From: Frateuria flava
GTDB lineage: Bacteria; Pseudomonadota; Gammaproteobacteria; Xanthomonadales; Rhodanobacteraceae
DNA length: 64,000 nt
Reading direction: 5' to 3'
NCBI RefSeq assembly: GCF_017837635.1
Contig: NZ_JAGJRS010000019.1
Coordinates: forward strand, 1 to 64,000
Positions 63,945 through 64,000 of the stretch are shown piece by piece. Each line of letters opens with the position of its first letter. The first letter of the stretch is position 1. A program made the position numbers and the translations under genes. The notes beneath the pieces were generated by a model, which was given only the letters and a program-made list of their open reading frames with translations, was not told the DNA's origin and did not search any database.

Positions 63945-64000
63945 CAAACCCGTTTCCGGTCTTCCGGTGTATCTCGCTCGGTGGATGACCGAGGGTGTGC

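Overview
The window is GC-rich chromosomal DNA from a gammaproteobacterium, most likely of the Xanthomonadales (Lysobacterales), probably a Rhodanobacter/Dyella-like member of the Rhodanobacteraceae. This placement is inferred from gene order (tuf-S10-spc-alpha; rng-yhdP-tldD; aroK-aroB-hemE; proC-yggT next to pilT), a class II DAHP synthase, an ESPR autotransporter and dispersed palindromic intergenic repeats. No tRNA, rRNA or CRISPR array was seen.

Layout. 1-14,700: the end of tuf, then the S10, spc and alpha ribosomal-protein operons through secY and rpoA to rplQ. rpmJ is absent after secY, and there are unusual gaps before rpsH, rpsE and rplQ. 14,750-16,690: dsbB and a class II DAHP synthase, overlapping by 4 nt. 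16,780-26,780: an accessory stretch with a membrane protein carrying a HELMGH motif, a decayed signal-peptidase-I gene, a secreted amidase, divergent di- and tri-haem cytochromes c, and a 1,472-residue autotransporter with six exact 192-bp internal repeats behind a candidate sigma-54 promoter. 27,140-31,770: a Mug-type glycosylase lacking the catalytic Asn, a Dph6-like PP-loop ATPase, an MscS channel and an OmpR/histidine-kinase pair.

31,920-42,320: rng, yhdP and tldD, interrupted by an accessory module (a 215-residue unknown, a CadC-like wHTH/TPR regulator and a 92-residue unknown). 42,590-50,200: an H-NS-like protein, proS, a DUF4124 protein, pssA, a probable holD, rimI and valS. 50,400-53,660: envelope proteins of unknown role (DUF2167, J-domain, DUF4328, DUF3147). 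53,660-57,660: hemE, a WGR protein, aroB and aroK, with a divergent NAD-epimerase only 6 nt from aroK. 57,730-58,330: a 179-bp tandem repeat array. 58,350-63,911: a glycerate-kinase-like gene, pdxH, yjbQ, a BtuF-like protein without a signal peptide, yggT, proC and pilT.

Most genes are housekeeping and packed into overlapping operons (ATGA, GTGA and TGATG junctions). The novelty lies in the intergenic elements, the autotransporter/cytochrome region and the insert between yhdP and tldD. All functional calls rest on sequence motifs and family knowledge, because no database search was possible.
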